Source of the DNA: Planctomycetaceae bacterium
Lineage (GTDB): Bacteria; Planctomycetota; Phycisphaerae; UBA1845; UTPLA1
Reading direction: 5' to 3'
Assembly (NCBI GenBank): GCA_011525745.1
Contig: WYBU01000124.1
Coordinates: forward strand, 1-64,000
Length of the DNA: 64,000 nt
Part shown: piece after piece, positions 20,501-29,153 of the stretch
Layout of the letters: each line of letters opens with the position of its first letter
Position numbering within the stretch: position 1 is the first letter of the stretch
Position numbers and translations under genes: made by a program
Notes under the pieces: model-generated
The model's database searches: none
Told to the model about the DNA's origin: nothing
The model's input: only the letters and a program-made list of their open reading frames with translations

Positions 20501-22003
20501 CGGCGGCGCCGTGAAGACGACCAGGTTCGCCAGATACCCCGGCGCGACGCGACCGACCGAGCCATCGACGCCGAGCAGTTCCGCGGCGCGGACCGTCAGC
20601 GCAGCCAGCGCCGCATCGGCCGGCAATCCGTTTTCGATCATCGTGCGCAGGTTCTTGAGCGCCTCATGGGGCGACTTGGCGCCTTCGGTCGAGAACGCGA
20701 ACGTCACGCCGGCGGCTTGCAGCACTTCGGCGTTCTTGACGCGCTCCTTCCACAGTCGCAGGCGCTCTTCGTACGCGCGGTACGGCTCGAACGGCTGCTT
20801 CTCCCACTCGTCGTCAAACAGTGGCACATACGGATCTTTCTCGGCGTTCGCTTCCTCCGCCGGCGCGGACGCGCTGGCGGTCGTCGCGGTCGGCTGCGAT
20901 TCCGGCTGCGACGCCGTTCCCTTCGCGGGTTTCGCCGCAGTCGCCTTCTTCGGCTCCTCCGGCAGCGACAGCGACAGAATGACCGGCGTGTTCGTCGTCT
21001 TCAGCCGCTCCGCGGCGCGCCACGCTTCGGCGCCGCCGATGATGATCGGCCTGAGATTCCATTCCGCCGCCGCGTCGAGGGCGCGGTGTATCGCGTTGAT
21101 GTCGTCGGCGTGAAACGCAAAGCCCAGGCCCGAGCCGCGAACGGAACGCAGCGTCTCGAGGTCTTCGTCGTGCGGCGGGCGCGGGCGGCCGGCCGGATCG
21201 GCGGCGTGCCAGGCGATCAGTTCCGCGTGCCAGTCGGCGTCGTGCAGCGTCTGACGGAACAAGGCGATCGCACCGGCGATGGTAGTGGGATACTCACCGC
21301 CGAATCCGAATCCGCCGCGGCTGAGCCGCACGTGCATCGCCAGGTCGGCCTTCAATAGCGCGCGACGCGGCGGGGCGTCGCCGAGCTGAAACAGCGCGCT
21401 GGTTCCGGCGAACAGGGCCGGCGTCGGCATGACGTGCGCGGTCGTGAAACCGGCGCGGCGGCGCGTATCGGCGTCGGCCTTCGACGGATCAAACGACTCG
21501 TCCGCCCGCCAGGTCGGATGTATCAGCCGCCGATACGCTTCGCTCGTGCGCGGCAGCGGCCCTTGCACCGCATCCTGTGGATCGTCCTCCCGCAATCGCC
21601 GCTCGGCGGCCGACGGACCGCTGCGGACGAACCCCTGAGCCGTCGCCGCGTCAATGAAACCGGCGCACGCCACGAGGCCGCCGCCGTCGATCACCTCGGC
21701 CTGCGGCGGAATCGCCGCGTCCGGCCCGACCGCGACAAAGCGCCCCTCGTGCATGACGATCGTCACGTCCGCGCGCTCGCCGCCCGGCTCCAGCAGGCGC
21801 ACGCCGCGCAGAACGATGGGCGGCTCGAAGTCGGCGGCCCGGGCGACGCCGAAGCAGGCCGGAAGCAACGCGACGCCGCAAAGCCAGGCGCGCGACAGGC
21901 GGCGCCCGGCGCTCGACGCGGTAATGCGGGCCAGGCAAAGTGTCAGCGAATTGGGACGCAGGTTCGGGACGGAAGTGCATTGTGATTTCATAGGCGTTTC
22001 CAT
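17591..22003 (-). CDS. Secreted triple amidohydrolase-like protein
   Basis: From ATG 22003 the protein is about 1470 aa; a frame to 22183 adds only Arg/Ser-rich sequence. A signal peptide ends near ACFGVARA. Three imidazolonepropionase/amidohydrolase-like units follow. Unit 2 (about 600-970) has a metal site: DCHSH near 666, His in WVHCHC near 826, LQHVLEG near 857 and Asp in VNSDSGE near 910. In unit 1 the HxH position reads GFIDAATAQG, and in unit 3 it reads GLINAWSTLG, so both lack metal ligands there. Units 1 and 2 are joined by a Ser-Gln-Pro-Ala tract (about 520-587). One unit is probably catalytic and two structural or substrate-gating. Substrate is unknown. Confidence 0.85.
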   Translation of the reverse strand: METPMKSQCTSVPNLRPNSLTLCLARITASSAGRRLSRAWLCGVALLPACFGVARAADFEPPIVLRGVRLLEPGGERADVTIVMHEGRFVAVGPDAAIPPQAEVIDGGGLVACAGFIDAATAQGFVRSGPSAAERRLREDDPQDAVQGPLPRTSEAYRRLIHPTWRADESFDPSKADADTRRRAGFTTAHVMPTPALFAGTSALFQLGDAPPRRALLKADLAMHVRLSRGGFGFGGEYPTTIAGAIALFRQTLHDADWHAELIAWHAADPAGRPRPPHDEDLETLRSVRGSGLGFAFHADDINAIHRALDAAAEWNLRPIIIGGAEAWRAAERLKTTNTPVILSLSLPEEPKKATAAKPAKGTASQPESQPTATTASASAPAEEANAEKDPYVPLFDDEWEKQPFEPYRAYEERLRLWKERVKNAEVLQAAGVTFAFSTEGAKSPHEALKNLRTMIENGLPADAALAALTVRAAELLGVDGSVGRVAPGYLANLVVFTAPPADKKAEVRWAFVEGRKFQYDAKKPPASAPASAPASAPTTAPATSTAPQPETRPDSQSDSQPASQPDSQPASQPASQPASAPASQPAGFPEWETEIEADRFPTFRTGGNVLLRGVHVITFTDGVRSHCDLLIRDGRIAAIGENLAAPDGSTILDLPGYVVSPGIIDCHSHMALDGGLNEASQSVTPEVRMADIVDPRDTALYRALAGGVTMIHTMHGSANTIGGQNVVLRLKWDRPASELIAREAPRTVKFALGENVKRSNSRSPNRDRFPASRMGVETVLRRSFAEARRYADERARYERDRAAGKSPRPVRRDLRLDALCDVMNGDIWVHCHCYRSDEMLRLLDVAEEFGFRVGVLQHVLEGYRVIPEIHRHGCAASTFSDWWAYKIEAYEAVPHNAGRMAQGGIVATVNSDSGEVVRHLNLEAAKSVRYAGLSADDALRLVTLNAAISLGVEKHVGSIEVGKLADVAVFDGHPLDTFAKCVMTLVGGEVYYQHRDLRETAAPATASASAPTSASQPAIAAPAAQRALATIAPPRGMLEIPQSPSGRYALSGATVHTITGMPIFDGVVVFSPAGIEAVGSRANTSIPADATTVDATGLHVYPGLINAWSTLGLYEIGSVAGSVDTFELGAMQPDVWAASGVHPHAEAIPVTRADGFTSALVVPAGGTIAGRAALLNLDGWTMPEMLIDGVAPLIVNLPSLPVQMPDEGRERRVKEHRAEWRKIEEFFRRAKQYADVTQSGRSPPEWFKETDDRFEAMRPYVTGAAPIIVPAAGVKAIQEALRFAERYGLKLIIAGGREAWKLADTLAEKSVPVIVNGPMSMPGGQFEPWDSVYRNAGVLDRAGVRIGFGGGDATLAKNVATDAGMAAAHGLDADRAVHALTLGAAEILGVADRLGSIARGKTADLIVTTGHPCQASQRTLAVFIRGRPKEMENKHTRLDAKFRNRPAPALPAARQDLKGPPPMRLTTSE

Positions 22004-22176
22004 TCGGCTCGCGCGGCGACCGCGTGGCGGGCTTGCAAACGGGCGCGAACCGCATTGTGATGAGGTTTCACGTTGCATCCGCGGCGACCGCGCAGGTGCG
22101 TCGTCGCTGCACGCACGTCCTGGCGCCTTCGGCCGGACGCGCGCCCTCATGCACAACAAGACGGATTCGCGGCCCG

Positions 22177-24075
22177 ATGACAAATGGCGAGCATCCTACA
22201 CGCCGAGGCGGCCCGGTGGAAAATCCCGCCCACACGGCTTCGACGGTGGGCGGTGGGGGACTTTTCGCGCAATGGTCGATGCGCCTGCTCTACTGCGGCC
22301 TCTTTGCGCTGGGACTCACGATGGCCGCGCTGCCGCTGATGCGCGGACCGCAGCTCGTGCTGCCCGACCGAATCGGCGCGGCCATCGGCAACATCGACGA
22401 ACGGCAGATTCGCGAGCGAACCGCGGAGGCGGCCCGGTGGTTCGATCGCATTACGGCGATCAACGGCGTGCTGCTCTTGCTGCTGGCAGGCGTAAGACTT
22501 TTTCGACGACCTGGCCTGCGCATCCACGTTCCTACCCGCCGCGCCGCCGCGAGCGCCGCGGATGCTCGCGCACAAGCGGTGGAATTCGCCGGCGTCGCGC
22601 GACACCGGACGGCCGGCCTGCTATGCCTGCTGACGCTCGCTTCGGTCGTGCTGCGCATGCCCGGCCTGTGCCACGGGATGTGGTATGACGAAATCTACAC
22701 GGTGCAGTCGTACCTCTCTGCCGATTGGCGCGGCATCGCGACCGATTACGCCGCCCCCAACAACCACATCCTGTTCACACTGCTGCTGAAGGGGTGGGAT
22801 GGCCTGTTGCCCGGGTCCGTGTCGGGCGACGCGCGCGTCACGGCCTGGCGCTGGCTCTCGGTGATTCTCGGCGCGTTGTGCGTCCCGCTGATGTGGCGAC
22901 TGGCCCGCGAAGCAGCGACAGGCAGACGCGAGCGGAACGCGCTGGCGTGGCTGGCGGCCGCCGCGACCGCCGCATGGCCGCTGGCGGTCGATGTGTCACA
23001 ACAGCTCCGCGGCTATGCGCCGGCGATGCTGCTGGCGGCGGCGGCAACCGTGCTCTTCCGCCACGCCTGGGAACGAAGAGGCGGCTGGAGCGCATACGTG
23101 CTCGTCGTGGCCGCGCTGGTCTATACGCAGCCGATGGCGGCGGTCGTACTGGCGGGACACGTTGCGGCCGTCGCAATCGAGGCGGCGCGCTCGCGAGCGG
23201 AAATCGACTCGCGGCAAGCGACGCGATCGTTTCTGCTCGCGTTGCTGCTGATGGCCATGATCGTCGCGCAGCTTTACGCCATGCTGATCCCCGATGCGCT
23301 GCGCAACGCGCGCGAGCAAGCCGATCCGCAGGTGCGGCACCTGACGGCCGGTGCGTACGTGCTGGAGTGCTGCAAGGCGATCGGCGCGCGGGCGGGTCCG
23401 ACGTGGGCGTCCGTGCCCATCGCCCTCTTATTGATTCCAGGCGCGGTCCGCCTGGTTCGGCAATCGCGCCCGATCGGCGCTGTGATCGTCGTGCCGCCGA
23501 TGCTTCTGCTGGTTGTCGCGCTGCTCTGGCCGCCCATGCGGCAGACCCGTTTCCTGCCGCTGGCGGCGCCGCATCTGATGCTCTTGTTGTGCCTCGGGGC
23601 ACTGTCCGTCGTGAACCAAATTGACCGGGCGGCCGGCGGTGTGGACCCCCGTACGCGCCAACCAGGCCGGTCAGCGATGGCGCTGGTGGCCCGCGCGCTG
23701 CCGGCGATGACCGTGTGTCTGGCGAGCGTTGCCGGCCTTCGCGACATATACGCGCTGCCGGTGCAGGCGATCCGCGAAGCGATGCGACACGCGGCCCGGC
23801 ACGGCGGCGGTCACACCGTCGTCATGGGCCTGGGCGCGGCGCAATGCACGTATTACGACCCCGCGGCGCGAAAGGCGTTCGGCGCCGAACAGCTTCGTGA
23901 AGCCATGCGTCGCGGAAGCGTGTCGCGGGTCGTGTTGCCGTTTCCGCGAACGTGGCTGGGGCGCGCCGAGCAGGAACCGCTGCGGCAACTACTGGAAGTG
24001 TCGTTCGAGGAGGATGCGCGATTTGCGGGACGATTGGCGGAGGATCCCAACGTCATCGTTTACCGCTTGAAATAG
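22177..24075 (+). CDS. GT-C family membrane glycosyltransferase (family 39-like)
   Basis: The ATG at 22177 gives 632 aa. Hydrophobic helices alternate through the length, with the first at about residues 35-50. The first periplasmic loop carries the acidic motif GMWYDEIYTVQSYL, followed by ATDYAAPNNHILFTLLLKGW; an Asp-Glu pair at this place is typical of the dolichyl/undecaprenyl-phosphate sugar transferases of the ArnT/PMT group. Such enzymes move a sugar from a polyprenyl phosphate donor onto a protein or lipid outside the membrane. The acceptor cannot be told. The gene diverges from the amidohydrolase gene with about 170 bp between starts. Confidence 0.85.
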   Translation: MTNGEHPTRRGGPVENPAHTASTVGGGGLFAQWSMRLLYCGLFALGLTMAALPLMRGPQLVLPDRIGAAIGNIDERQIRERTAEAARWFDRITAINGVLLLLLAGVRLFRRPGLRIHVPTRRAAASAADARAQAVEFAGVARHRTAGLLCLLTLASVVLRMPGLCHGMWYDEIYTVQSYLSADWRGIATDYAAPNNHILFTLLLKGWDGLLPGSVSGDARVTAWRWLSVILGALCVPLMWRLAREAATGRRERNALAWLAAAATAAWPLAVDVSQQLRGYAPAMLLAAAATVLFRHAWERRGGWSAYVLVVAALVYTQPMAAVVLAGHVAAVAIEAARSRAEIDSRQATRSFLLALLLMAMIVAQLYAMLIPDALRNAREQADPQVRHLTAGAYVLECCKAIGARAGPTWASVPIALLLIPGAVRLVRQSRPIGAVIVVPPMLLLVVALLWPPMRQTRFLPLAAPHLMLLLCLGALSVVNQIDRAAGGVDPRTRQPGRSAMALVARALPAMTVCLASVAGLRDIYALPVQAIREAMRHAARHGGGHTVVMGLGAAQCTYYDPAARKAFGAEQLREAMRRGSVSRVVLPFPRTWLGRAEQEPLRQLLEVSFEEDARFAGRLAEDPNVIVYRLK

Positions 24076-24149
24076 CCGCTCAGGCCGCCTGTCGCGGATC
24101 GCGGTGCGGAGGATGCTCGCAGGAATACTCTGGCAATCTCTTGAAGGTC

Positions 24150-24250
24150 GGCATGGTCCAACCCTCTCGCGAAGCAAGCCTTAACGTTGCCGGTGGTACG
24201 GGCGCACCGCCCGTTTGTCCCACTCTCGCGAGGGCTTGGCCGTGTTGAAC
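24150..24250. repeat. Family B nested palindrome, copy 2
   Basis: The copy runs from GGTCCAACCCTCTCGCGAAG to CTCGCGAGGGCTTGGCCGTG, with GGTGGTACGGGCGCACCGCCCGT nested in the middle. The outer arms (CCCTCTCGCG / CGCGAGGG) and the inner arms (ACGGGCG / CGCCCGT) are both inverted, giving a two-level stem. Confidence 0.8.
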
Positions 24251-24315
24251 GGCGTGCCGCGCACAAAGCGTCAGATTATATCTGTTAATTCTTGCGCATC
24301 TTCCGGCGGCGCGCC

Positions 24316-24789
24316 TTACCACCAATCGTCATACCAGTCGTCCCAGTAGTAGTCGTCGCCGAAGAAGTAGCTCTCGTCGTAATAGACGCCCTCATCCCAG
24401 AACCCGCCGTCGTCGTAGTACCCGAAATCGTCGTAGTAGCCGTAGTCGTCGTAGTAGCCATAGTCGTCGTAGTAGTACTCTTCGTCATAGTAGAAGGCGT
24501 CATACCAGCCGGGATCGAAAAACCAGAAGCCCAGGTCGAAGAACGCGGGGTCCTCGTAGTAATAACCGTAGTCTTCATAGATGACGACCGGTTCGGCGTA
24601 ATACGCCGGCGCTGAGAAGAAATCGAAGAAGAACGAACCGCGGTCATCGTCGTCGTCGTCAAAATGGACCGCGTCACAGCCGCCCGCGGCCAGCAGCGGA
24701 ATGCACAGAATCGTCGCGAAGCGCGTGACGACGGATCGAACGGGACGGCCGAACTCGGTTTTGGGGGCCGGCATCAGGGGGGCTGACAT
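24316..24789 (-). CDS. Tyr/Asp-rich lipoprotein of unknown function
   Basis: The 157-aa protein starts at ATG 24789 with GGAGAGG upstream on the coding strand. The hydrophobic stretch FATILCIPLLAAGGC ends in a lipobox with Cys38, so the mature protein should be lipid anchored. From there on the sequence is almost only Tyr, Asp, Phe, Glu, Gly and Trp: about 27 Tyr in some 117 residues, an Asp6 run, and repeats of YYDDYG. There is no Lys and one Arg, so it is highly acidic. No family is recognised. Possible roles are metal binding, tyrosine cross-linking or an adhesive coat; none is demonstrated. The opposite-strand Val-rich frame is its shadow. Confidence 0.75.
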   Translation of the reverse strand: MSAPLMPAPKTEFGRPVRSVVTRFATILCIPLLAAGGCDAVHFDDDDDDRGSFFFDFFSAPAYYAEPVVIYEDYGYYYEDPAFFDLGFWFFDPGWYDAFYYDEEYYYDDYGYYDDYGYYDDFGYYDDGGFWDEGVYYDESYFFGDDYYWDDWYDDWW

Positions 24790-25023
24790 GATTTCCTCTC
24801 CCGCAGGGCCGCACGTTTTCCGCGGCGACCCGCCAGGGACATAGACACGTTCCCCGGCCCGACGTTGGCCGGCGCCCTGCTTGTCAATGTCAACGGCGGG
24901 CCATAATCTCGGTCGCCGCGATGATATTGGCTGCCCGCCCGCGCGACGCGGCGCGGCTCGGACCGGGCGCGACGGCGCCGATGGCCGCGACCGCCCGAAA
25001 ACGCCGTTCGCTCAAGGAATCCG

Positions 25024-26781
25024 ATGCGCACCCTGGCTCATGTGACACACGAGGCCGTCCACAAGATCGGCGGCATCGGCACGGTTCTCGAAGGACTCCT
25101 CACGGCGCGGGCCTATCACGAAGCCGTCGATCGCACGGTGCTCGTCGGGCCGCTCTTTTCGGTCGAGGGCGATGCAACGACGCGACTGGGACGCGGCGGC
25201 GAAGTCTTCTACTCATCGATCGATCATCGTCGCGACCATCCCGCGGCTCACGCTCTGCGCGACGTCGAGCAGCGCTGCGGCGTCTCGATCATCTACGGCC
25301 GCCGGCCGTTCAAGGCCGTGGACACCGGCTTCGAGTCCGCGCCGGAAGTGCTGCTGATCGCGGTGTGGCACGCGCATCCCGGACCGCTGAAGTACCTCAA
25401 GTTCCGGCTGTACGAGTCCTTCGGCATCGCCTCCGACCGCTACGAGAGCATTTGGGAGTACGAGCAGTACGTGCGGCTGGCGATGCCCGCGCTGGAGGCG
25501 CTGCGGGCCATCGGCGCCTGCGGCGGCGCGGAGCAGCAGTGCGTCGTCGTCGCGCACGAATTCATGGGCATGCCCACGGCCCTGGCCGCCAAGCTGTTTC
25601 CGGAATTCGGCTGCAAGGCCGTTTTCCAGGCGCACGAAGTCGCGGCGGTGCGCAAGATCGTCGAAGAGCATCCCTGCCACGACACGATGTTCTACAACGT
25701 GCTGCGCCGCGCGCCGCGCGAGGGGCTGTATCTCGAGGACGTCTTCGGATCGCAGGACGGCTACTTCAAACATCCGCTGGTCAAGGCGGCGCGCTACTGC
25801 GACAACATCCTGGCCGTCGGCGACGACGTCGTCGAAGAGCTGCGCTTCCTGTCGCCGCGGTTCAAGGATGCCCCGATCAGCCTGACCTACAACGGCATCC
25901 CGGCCTATCGCTCGACCGCCGACGAAGACACGGCCAGCAAGCGGCGGCTTCAGGTCTATGCCGAGAACCTGCTCGGCTTCTGCCCCGATTTCGTTTTTAC
26001 GCACGTCACGCGCCTGGTGCGCAGCAAGGGCCTGTGGCGCGATCTGGAAGTCATGGAACACATCGAGCGGGCCTTTCGCGCCGACGGCCGCACGGCCGTG
26101 CTGTTCGTGCTGTCGACCGAGATGGGCGGCCCGCGCCGGCCGGCCGACATCCTGCGCATGGAGCGCGACTACGGCTGGCCGGTGGCGCACCGCGAGGGGC
26201 TGCCGGACCTGTCAGGCGGCGAGGCGGCCTACTACGTGGGGGTTCAGGCGTTCAACGCGCGATCGCGGCAGTGCAAGGTGATCTTCCTGAATCAGTTCGG
26301 CTTCGACCGCGAGCATTGCGGTTTGCGCATGCCCGAAGACGTGCGGTTCTGGGACATCCGCCGCGGCAGCGATCTGGAGTTCGGGCAGAGCGTGTATGAG
26401 CCGTTCGGCATCGCCCAGATCGAGGCGCTGTCGTTCGGCAGCATCTGCGTGATGAGCACGGTGTGCGGCTGTGCCGGTTTCGTGCGGCGCGTGACCGACA
26501 ATCGACCGGGGCCGAACGTCATCGCCGTCGATTACACGCACCTCGACCAACCGGTGGCGCAGGTCCGCGATCTGCTGAAGCTCACCGAGGCGGATCGCGT
26601 GCGGATCGAGCGCAACGTGGCGCGGGAAGCGGCGCGGCAAATCCTGGCGGCGCTGCCGACGACGCCGATTCAATCCGCCGCGCTGCTGGATCGCGGCCAC
26701 GAAATCGCCCGCCGCATGAGTTGGGACGTAATCGCGCGCGATTACTTCATGCCGGCCATCGAATACGCCATAAAAAGGTGA
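25024..26781 (+). CDS. Glycogen/starch synthase-like glycosyltransferase (GT-B)
   Basis: The 585-aa protein starts at ATG 25024. The N-terminus has EAVHKIGGIGTVLEGLL, in which the K-x-G-G type loop corresponds to the ADP-sugar binding loop of glycogen and starch synthases. The C-terminal Rossmann half holds THVTRLVRSKGLWRDLEVME and SVYEPFGIAQIEALSFGSIC, the E-x7-E type motif of retaining GT-B enzymes. It is longer than bacterial GlgA and lacks its usual order in the middle, so the exact donor and product remain open. A role in glycogen or an extracellular glucan is likely. A terminator follows directly. Confidence 0.85.
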   Translation: MRTLAHVTHEAVHKIGGIGTVLEGLLTARAYHEAVDRTVLVGPLFSVEGDATTRLGRGGEVFYSSIDHRRDHPAAHALRDVEQRCGVSIIYGRRPFKAVDTGFESAPEVLLIAVWHAHPGPLKYLKFRLYESFGIASDRYESIWEYEQYVRLAMPALEALRAIGACGGAEQQCVVVAHEFMGMPTALAAKLFPEFGCKAVFQAHEVAAVRKIVEEHPCHDTMFYNVLRRAPREGLYLEDVFGSQDGYFKHPLVKAARYCDNILAVGDDVVEELRFLSPRFKDAPISLTYNGIPAYRSTADEDTASKRRLQVYAENLLGFCPDFVFTHVTRLVRSKGLWRDLEVMEHIERAFRADGRTAVLFVLSTEMGGPRRPADILRMERDYGWPVAHREGLPDLSGGEAAYYVGVQAFNARSRQCKVIFLNQFGFDREHCGLRMPEDVRFWDIRRGSDLEFGQSVYEPFGIAQIEALSFGSICVMSTVCGCAGFVRRVTDNRPGPNVIAVDYTHLDQPVAQVRDLLKLTEADRVRIERNVAREAARQILAALPTTPIQSAALLDRGHEIARRMSWDVIARDYFMPAIEYAIKR

Positions 26782-26787
26782 TCCAAA

Positions 26788-26807
26788 AAAACGGCCCGCG
26801 CCGTTTT
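26788..26807 (+). terminator. Intrinsic terminator after the glycosyltransferase gene
   Basis: AAAACGG (26788-26794) pairs with CCGTTTT (26801-26807) around a 6-nt GC loop, 7 nt after the stop codon. The run of A before and T after gives a bidirectional-looking terminator. Confidence 0.7.
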
Positions 26808-27047
26808 CCCTTGCCGGGAAACGGCCGGGCCATTCTCATTCCCCTCACGGGAAAGCACCGGTGTGCGCTCCGCGACGCGGGTGGTTCGCGGACTCGCGTC
26901 GCGTTGTTGCTGCATTTCTAACGTAGGATATTCGGAGATATAAATCAAAACTTGCCGCCAAATGTTCGTAAGTCGGAACGGAGCGGAACCTTACCGGCAG
27001 TCGCCCTCGTTTGCGGACGTGATGAATTTCGCCGCCACTGCGGCGGA

Positions 27048-28700
27048 CTACCGCTCGCCGGCCAGGGCGGCGTCCAGTTCGCTTGCCTTCGCGAATCCCA
27101 GCCTTTCGGCCAGCGCGTCGGCCGGTGCGTTATCGGCGGCGACGCCCACGAGTTCGGCGGGCGCGATGCGCGCCAGCGCGAATTCCGTCAACGCGAAGGC
27201 CTCGCCGTAGAACCGCCGGTCGTTGCCCGGATGAATCTGTGACAACGCGAACAACTCAGCCGCCGGGCGCACGCCGCCGGTCTCGGCCGGCACGCGGCGG
27301 AACTGAATCGCCCGGCAGCGCGGCTCGCAGTGCAGCGCCAGCCCCTCGCTCAGCACCGCCGACGTCGGGCGATATCGCACCGCCGCGGCGAGCGCCAGAT
27401 GCGCCAGTTCATGCGGCAGCGTGGCGGCCAGCAGCAGCGGATCATCCTGCGCTACCTGAATCGAATGCGCGATCAGCCTGCCGTCAGCGGTGCGAATAGC
27501 GCTGACGGCGCGAACGGCGTCGCCCAGGTTTGCCTCGCGTCGCAGCGCCTCGAGATTCGCGTGCAGCGTGACTTCGCAACGTTGTTCCCACGGCAGCGTC
27601 TGCGGCGTGCGGCCCAGATAACGGCAGACGCGGTCGAAGTGAAACTCGAGCGCGTCGCCGACGCGCCGGGCCGCGGCCGGATTGCGATGGCGAATCAAAA
27701 ATCGCGGCCCGTCGATCACGCTCCACTCGTCGGCGCCGTGCGAGCGCCACATCCCGCTGCGCCGCGGGCTGAGCGTTTCGGCATAGCGTCGCCGCGCGAC
27801 GCGCAGCGCCGCCGTGCGCGCGCGGCGCAACGCCTCTGCGTCGCGCACCGCAAAGCGCTGCCCCCCCGCCTCGGCGTAATTCTCGCCGGCGCGCCGCGGA
27901 TCGTTCAGGTCCTCGTTGGCCAGACCGCGCAGCAACGCCAGCACCGGATCGCCGCGCTGACCGATGAACGCCTCGGCTGTCGTCACGGTCTTGTGCCAGT
28001 ACTCGATCGGAAAATCACGGTGGTCGATATCGTCCGCCAGCGCGAACACCATCGACTGAAGCCAGCGCTGCCTCAGGCTGTCGGCCACCGGCCGGCCGGC
28101 GTGCTTGACGGCATCGTAGTAATGGAACGCCTGCGCGAAGTTTTTGCAGAAATAGTGATCGTCGCCGGCGCCTTCGGCCGCCGCCAGCAGATCGCCGGCC
28201 CACTCCAGCCGCCGCTCGGGAAACAGCGCCGAGGCCTGCCGCAGCGTGTCATAGGCCGGCTCGAACCATTCCAGCCGGATCATCCGCCGCGCTTCGTCGA
28301 CGCGGGCGGAAACATCGCGCCGGGCCGTGGCGATCGCCTCGATCAGCCGCCGCGCCGCGGCGTGAGTCGGCTCGACGCTCAACGCGGCCTGCGCCGCGCG
28401 CTCGGCGTCGGCGAAACGCTCGTCTCGCAGCAGCCGCTCAGCCAGGGCCATGTGAAGCTGCACGAACTCGGCGCGGATGGCGGCGTCATTCGGGCTGCGG
28501 CGATAGGCTTCCTGCACCGTTCGGATCGCCTCCTCCAGTTTTCCCCGGCGCAGGAGTTCGGACAGCCGCTCCGACAGCGGTGATGTCGCCGACGCGGGTC
28601 CGCCCGGGCGCGACGCGGGCGGCTGTGCGGCCGCTGCAATCATCGCGCAACACGCGACGGCGGCGGCGATACGGGTTCGGTGACTCGCGAAAGCAGGCAT
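27048..28700 (-). CDS. TPR-containing secreted protein with gluzincin-type HELAH site
   Basis: The ATG at 28700 gives about 550 aa; an in-frame GTG at 28709 is an alternative. A signal peptide is followed by a Pro/Ser stretch and TPR-like helices (LEEAIRTVQEAYRRSPNDAAI, ADAERAAQAALSVEPTHAAA). The C-terminal third has LPHELAHLAL near residue 430 and SEGLALHCEP about 22 residues later. HExxH with a downstream Glu is the zinc site of gluzincin peptidases of the MA clan, and the spacing fits peptidase-MA-like domains of planctomycete TPR proteins. It may hydrolyse peptides outside the cytoplasm. No partner gene is adjacent. Confidence 0.8.
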   Translation of the reverse strand: MPAFASHRTRIAAAVACCAMIAAAAQPPASRPGGPASATSPLSERLSELLRRGKLEEAIRTVQEAYRRSPNDAAIRAEFVQLHMALAERLLRDERFADAERAAQAALSVEPTHAAARRLIEAIATARRDVSARVDEARRMIRLEWFEPAYDTLRQASALFPERRLEWAGDLLAAAEGAGDDHYFCKNFAQAFHYYDAVKHAGRPVADSLRQRWLQSMVFALADDIDHRDFPIEYWHKTVTTAEAFIGQRGDPVLALLRGLANEDLNDPRRAGENYAEAGGQRFAVRDAEALRRARTAALRVARRRYAETLSPRRSGMWRSHGADEWSVIDGPRFLIRHRNPAAARRVGDALEFHFDRVCRYLGRTPQTLPWEQRCEVTLHANLEALRREANLGDAVRAVSAIRTADGRLIAHSIQVAQDDPLLLAATLPHELAHLALAAAVRYRPTSAVLSEGLALHCEPRCRAIQFRRVPAETGGVRPAAELFALSQIHPGNDRRFYGEAFALTEFALARIAPAELVGVAADNAPADALAERLGFAKASELDAALAGER

Positions 28701-28800
28701 GGAAGGCACCGGCTGGTTCGGGTCGGGTGGGCGTCGGCTTACGAGATCATCCTACGTTGCGCCGGCGCCTCATGCCAGTGCGATCGTGTGTGAAGCGGCT

Positions 28801-28910
28801 GATCCGAACCGCGACCGTGAGGGAGCGGCGCATTCCCCGATCCGAACCGCGACCGTGAGGGAGCGGCGCATTCCCTGATCCGAACCGCGACCGTGAGGGA
28901 GCGGCGAGCT
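28801..28910. repeat. Three tandem family C repeats, period 38 bp
   Basis: GATCCGAACCGCGACCGTGA begins at 28801, 28839 and 28877, each followed by GGGAGCGGCG. The first two units are linked by CATTCCCC or CATTCCCT. Single or broken copies are at about 9047-9102, 17419-17573 and 62525-62577. No coding function is likely. Confidence 0.9.
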
Positions 28911-28966
28911 GTCATCGGAAGAAGCGAAACGCCCTGCCGCGAATTGCCGGCCTTGAATCGAGCCAA

Positions 28967-29102
28967 GGAGTCGCGCACATATAGGCAGAACGATTGTCCT
29001 GGGTGGTACGGGCATCTTGCCCGTTCCGGACGGGCGGGACGCCCGTACCACCCCTCTTCCATTCGTTCACCTTGATTCCGCGCGATGCCTTGGCGTATCA
29101 AT
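28967..29102. repeat. Family A compound palindrome, copy 3
   Basis: GGAGTCGCGCACATATAGGC, an ACGATTGTCC box, GGTGGTACGGGCATCTTGCC, inner hairpin CCCGTTCCGGACGGG, GCCCGTACCACC, then the flank TCGTTCACCTTGATTCCGCG. It matches copy 2 along its full length of about 130 bp. It sits immediately upstream of aroDE and could place a hairpin in that leader. Confidence 0.88.
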
Positions 29103-29153
29103 GCGGAATCCTCGCACCCGCGTCAAACCGCGCGACGGCGATAGAATCCCGCC

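Noticed and set aside
24292-24615. Val-rich ORF on the plus strand
   Set aside because: It is the exact complement of the Tyr/Asp-rich lipoprotein gene, which has a signal sequence and a ribosome binding site.
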